Source: JBBDSJ01 sp040905025 (GTDB lineage Bacteria > Pseudomonadota > Gammaproteobacteria > Methylohalomonadales > Methylohalomonadaceae). Taken from it: a stretch of 64,000 nucleotides of DNA. A model generated the notes under the pieces. The model was not told the DNA's origin and made no database searches. It saw only the letters and a program-made list of their open reading frames with translations. Made by a program: the position numbers and the translations under genes. Location of the stretch: NCBI GenBank assembly GCA_040905025.1, contig JBBDSJ010000122.1, positions 1 through 64,000 on the forward strand. Direction: 5' to 3'. Numbering within the stretch: the stretch's first letter is position 1; every line of letters starts with the position of its first letter. This document shows, piece by piece, positions 61,900 through 64,000 of the stretch.

Positions 61900-61927
61900 C
61901 CCGCAAATACCTGATAATGGCGTAAGC

Positions 61928-63070
61928 ATGAGTCTTAAAAATCTGTTCAGTTTCCTTCTGCAGTCAGTGCTGGTAGGCCTTGCCGCCGCCATTTTGCTGT
62001 TACTGTGGCGTCCTGACATTCTGGGTAGCCGTCCCGACTCTCCGCATGCCAGCCCCGGGACAGGCGATTCAAGCGCATCAGCACCGGCGTCCTACCACAC
62101 AGCGGTCGAGCAAGCCGCGCCGGCGGTGGTTAATGTACTGACCAGCCGGGTCTACCAGACCCGGCGTAACCCGTTGCTGCAGGATCCTATCCTGCGTGAA
62201 TTCTTCGGCACCAATGAGGAATACATTCCTGATACACGGCGTGACAATAACTACGGCTCCGGTGTATTGATGAATGCTGAGGGTTATGTGCTGACAAACA
62301 ATCATCTCATCGCTGACGCCGACGAAATTCAGGTGACCCTGCGCGACGGCCGCCAGACCCAGGCACGAATTATTGGCAGCGACCCGGATACTGATCTGGC
62401 AGTGCTGAAAATTGAACTCGACAATCTGCCGAGCATACGCATTACAAAGAATCAGGAGCTGCTGATTGGTGATGTCGTACTTGCTATAGGTAACCCCTAC
62501 GGTTTCGGCCAGACCGTAACCCAGGGCATCGTCAGCGCAACCGGCCGCAAGCGACTTGGTATTACCACGTTTGAAGATTTCATTCAGACCGATGCCGCGA
62601 TCAATCCCGGCAATTCCGGCGGTGCGCTGGTCAATGCGCAGGGGGATTTAATCGGTATCAATACAGCGATCATCTCAAATACCGGTGGTTCACAGGGCAT
62701 TGGTCTGGCCACACCGGCGCATATTGCCAGTGACGTCATGCAACAGATCATCGAGCATGGTCATGTAACCCGTGGCTGGCTCGGCATCGAGGCCCAGTTG
62801 ATACCACCGGGAACGATCCCGGAAGATATCGCTCCCGGTGGTGTACTCGTGGCGGCAGTCATGAGCAACGGCCCGGCCGATGTTGTCGGCATTCAACCGG
62901 GCGATATTATTATCGGTCTGGCGAAGGAGCCAATCACCGACCCGGAACAGGCTATCCGCATGATCACCGACATGCAGCCAGGCGAAGAAATCAATATCCA
63001 GTTGTTACGTGGCTGGGAGGTTTTTGAAACCACCGCCAAAGTGGCTGAGCGACCCACCTTTCGACGTTAG
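61928..63070 (+). CDS. algW: DegS/AlgW-type periplasmic serine protease
   Basis: The 380-residue protein has an N-terminal membrane anchor (about 7-28), a trypsin-like domain (about 55-260) with the triad His in LTNNHLI, Asp in DPDTDLAVL and Ser in NPGNSGGAL, and one PDZ domain (about 270-365; RGWLGIEAQ, GIQPGDIIIGL). One PDZ plus a membrane anchor fits DegS/AlgW, which senses misfolded outer-membrane proteins and cuts the anti-sigma factor (RseA/MucA). It is convergent with hisC, as in Pseudomonas. Confidence 0.94.
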   Translation: MSLKNLFSFLLQSVLVGLAAAILLLLWRPDILGSRPDSPHASPGTGDSSASAPASYHTAVEQAAPAVVNVLTSRVYQTRRNPLLQDPILREFFGTNEEYIPDTRRDNNYGSGVLMNAEGYVLTNNHLIADADEIQVTLRDGRQTQARIIGSDPDTDLAVLKIELDNLPSIRITKNQELLIGDVVLAIGNPYGFGQTVTQGIVSATGRKRLGITTFEDFIQTDAAINPGNSGGALVNAQGDLIGINTAIISNTGGSQGIGLATPAHIASDVMQQIIEHGHVTRGWLGIEAQLIPPGTIPEDIAPGGVLVAAVMSNGPADVVGIQPGDIIIGLAKEPITDPEQAIRMITDMQPGEEINIQLLRGWEVFETTAKVAERPTFRR

Positions 63071-63104
63071 CCACTGCTTGGTGTTGCGGCGTACCAGAAG
63101 AACA

Positions 63105-64000
63105 TCAGACGTTGGTGAGTAACTGCTCAAGCACTTCCAGAAACCGGGCATTTTCCTGTGGCGTCCCGACCGTCACGCGGAGACAATCAGCGAGCGCCGG
63201 ATGACTGCCGGCAAGCTTTTTAATCAACACACCCTCGTCACGTAACTGCTGGTGAATAGCGGCAGCGTTAGCCAATTTGAACAATAAAAAATTGGTCTCG
63301 CTTGGCCAAACCTGCACACCTGGCAACGCCGCCAATGCCGTGGCCAGGTGATTACGCTCAGTCAATATTGATTGCACCTGTGCGGCCAGCACATCAGATT
63401 GTTCCAGCACCGCACAAGCGGCCAGTTGATTCAGCACTCCAATATTGTACGGCAACCGCAGTTTGTCGAACTCCGCAATCCATGCCGGCGCCGCGATCAG
63501 TGCACCGATACGCAAACCGGCCAGACCCAGTTTCGATACCGTCCGCAACACCAGCAAATGATCATATTCGGCCAGCAGCGCCAGCGCGCTGTACCCGGTG
63601 AATGGATAGTAGGCTTCATCAATGACCACCACTCCCGGCGCCGCCGCAAGCAGCGTGCGTAAATCAGCGTCACTGAAAAGATTGCCGGTAGGATTGTTCG
63701 GGCAGGCAATAAAGATTACAGCCGGTTGCTCATGCGCAATTGCGGCAAGCATGGCATCCATATCCAGACCGAAATCAGGCTGGCGTAACGCTACACCGTG
63801 ATAACGGCAACCGACACTGGTGGCAATCTGCCGGTACATGACAAAACCCGGTTCCGGTGCAAGCAGGCAGGTCGTCGGCGTTGCCACAGCCTGGGCGATG
63901 ATCTGAATCAGTTCATCCGAGCCGTTACCGATTAATACGTCTGCTATGGCCGGGATCTGCATCACGTTGCGCAGCTGCTGTTTTAATGCGGTTGCTGCCG
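63105..64000 (-). CDS. hisC: Histidinol-phosphate aminotransferase, partial (5' end beyond the window)
   Basis: The frame is open from its stop at 63105 to the right edge, so the N-terminus is missing; an internal GTG at 63965 is not the true start. Seen are GNGSDELIQII, CPNNPTGNLF, VIDEAYYPF and the PLP-lysine motif TVSKLGLAGLRIG, then the C-terminal LRVTVGTPQENARFL. These are type I aminotransferase marks with the HisC pattern. It catalyses the transamination step of histidine synthesis. In Pseudomonas hisD, hisG and murA lie just beyond, which cannot be tested here. Confidence 0.92.
   Translation of the reverse strand, partial: AATALKQQLRNVMQIPAIADVLIGNGSDELIQIIAQAVATPTTCLLAPEPGFVMYRQIATSVGCRYHGVALRQPDFGLDMDAMLAAIAHEQPAVIFIACPNNPTGNLFSDADLRTLLAAAPGVVVIDEAYYPFTGYSALALLAEYDHLLVLRTVSKLGLAGLRIGALIAAPAWIAEFDKLRLPYNIGVLNQLAACAVLEQSDVLAAQVQSILTERNHLATALAALPGVQVWPSETNFLLFKLANAAAIHQQLRDEGVLIKKLAGSHPALADCLRVTVGTPQENARFLEVLEQLLTNV

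Larger units (their letters stand above)
61467..61927. other. petA-algW divergent intergenic region
   Basis: This 461-base gap separates divergent petA and algW. It holds a candidate petA promoter (61654-61681), a GC hairpin CCGGCCA/TGGCCGG at 61764-61783, and a TATAAT at 61894-61899 near algW. Frames in it are short and lack family features, so no gene is called. Confidence 0.6.

Overview
The window is a stretch of chromosome from a free-living gammaproteobacterium outside the Enterobacterales. Gene order over long runs matches the Pseudomonas-type core chromosome: pilS-pilR / bamD / rluD / pgeF / clpB, pilBCD-coaE-yacG, the whole dcw cluster through lpxC-secA, rsmI-lpoA-yraN-diaA-dolP, and sspB-sspA-petCBA followed by algW-hisC. 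The lineage below class level cannot be fixed from the sequence alone. No rRNA, tRNA, CRISPR array, prophage or transposase gene was seen. Coding density is high and many neighbouring genes share four-base ATGA stop/start overlaps.

Layout. 1-7,054 (minus strand): two related multi-membrane GT-C-like proteins (one cut by the left edge), the type IV pilin pilA with a sigma-54 promoter, then pilR, pilS and a small PP0621-like zinc-motif protein. 7,197-18,182: sucCD, glutamine-dependent nadE, bamD (minus), rluD, pgeF, a glutamate dehydrogenase and clpB with a sigma-32-type promoter. 18,441-24,072: pilB, pilC, pilD, coaE, zapD, yacG. 24,122-30,262 (minus): a Nudix/ThiE-like fusion, argJ, secA with a possible short upstream ORF, and an M23 peptidase. 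30,315-30,770: a dciA-like gene. 30,859-49,790 (minus): lpxC and a complete dcw cluster (mraZ-rsmH-ftsL-ftsI-murE-murF-mraY-murD-ftsW-murG-murC-murB-ddl-ftsQ-ftsA-ftsZ) headed by a clear promoter and MraZ repeats. 50,061-56,396: rnpB, rsmI, an MscS channel, lpoA, yraN, diaA, dolP. 56,530-56,724: a small hairpin-packed inverted-repeat element. 56,824-64,000: a HAD phosphatase, sspB, sspA, cytochrome bc1 (petA-petB-petC), algW and a partial hisC.

How it fits together. Three themes dominate: type IV pilus production (pilin, two-component control, assembly ATPase, platform, prepilin peptidase and possibly pilin-modifying membrane enzymes); cell-envelope growth and division (lipid II synthesis, divisome, lipid A commitment, BamD, LpoA, DolP, SecA, M23 peptidase, the AlgW stress sensor); and respiratory/central metabolism (succinyl-CoA ligase, bc1 complex, NAD synthesis, glutamate oxidation). 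Most genes are ordinary core genes. The parts that deserve a second look are the paired GT-C-like genes beside pilA, the short ORF overlapping the secA start, the structured inverted-repeat element with its end-only relative near lpxC, the terminator lying almost on the pilD start codon, and the repeat-extended PilS tail.
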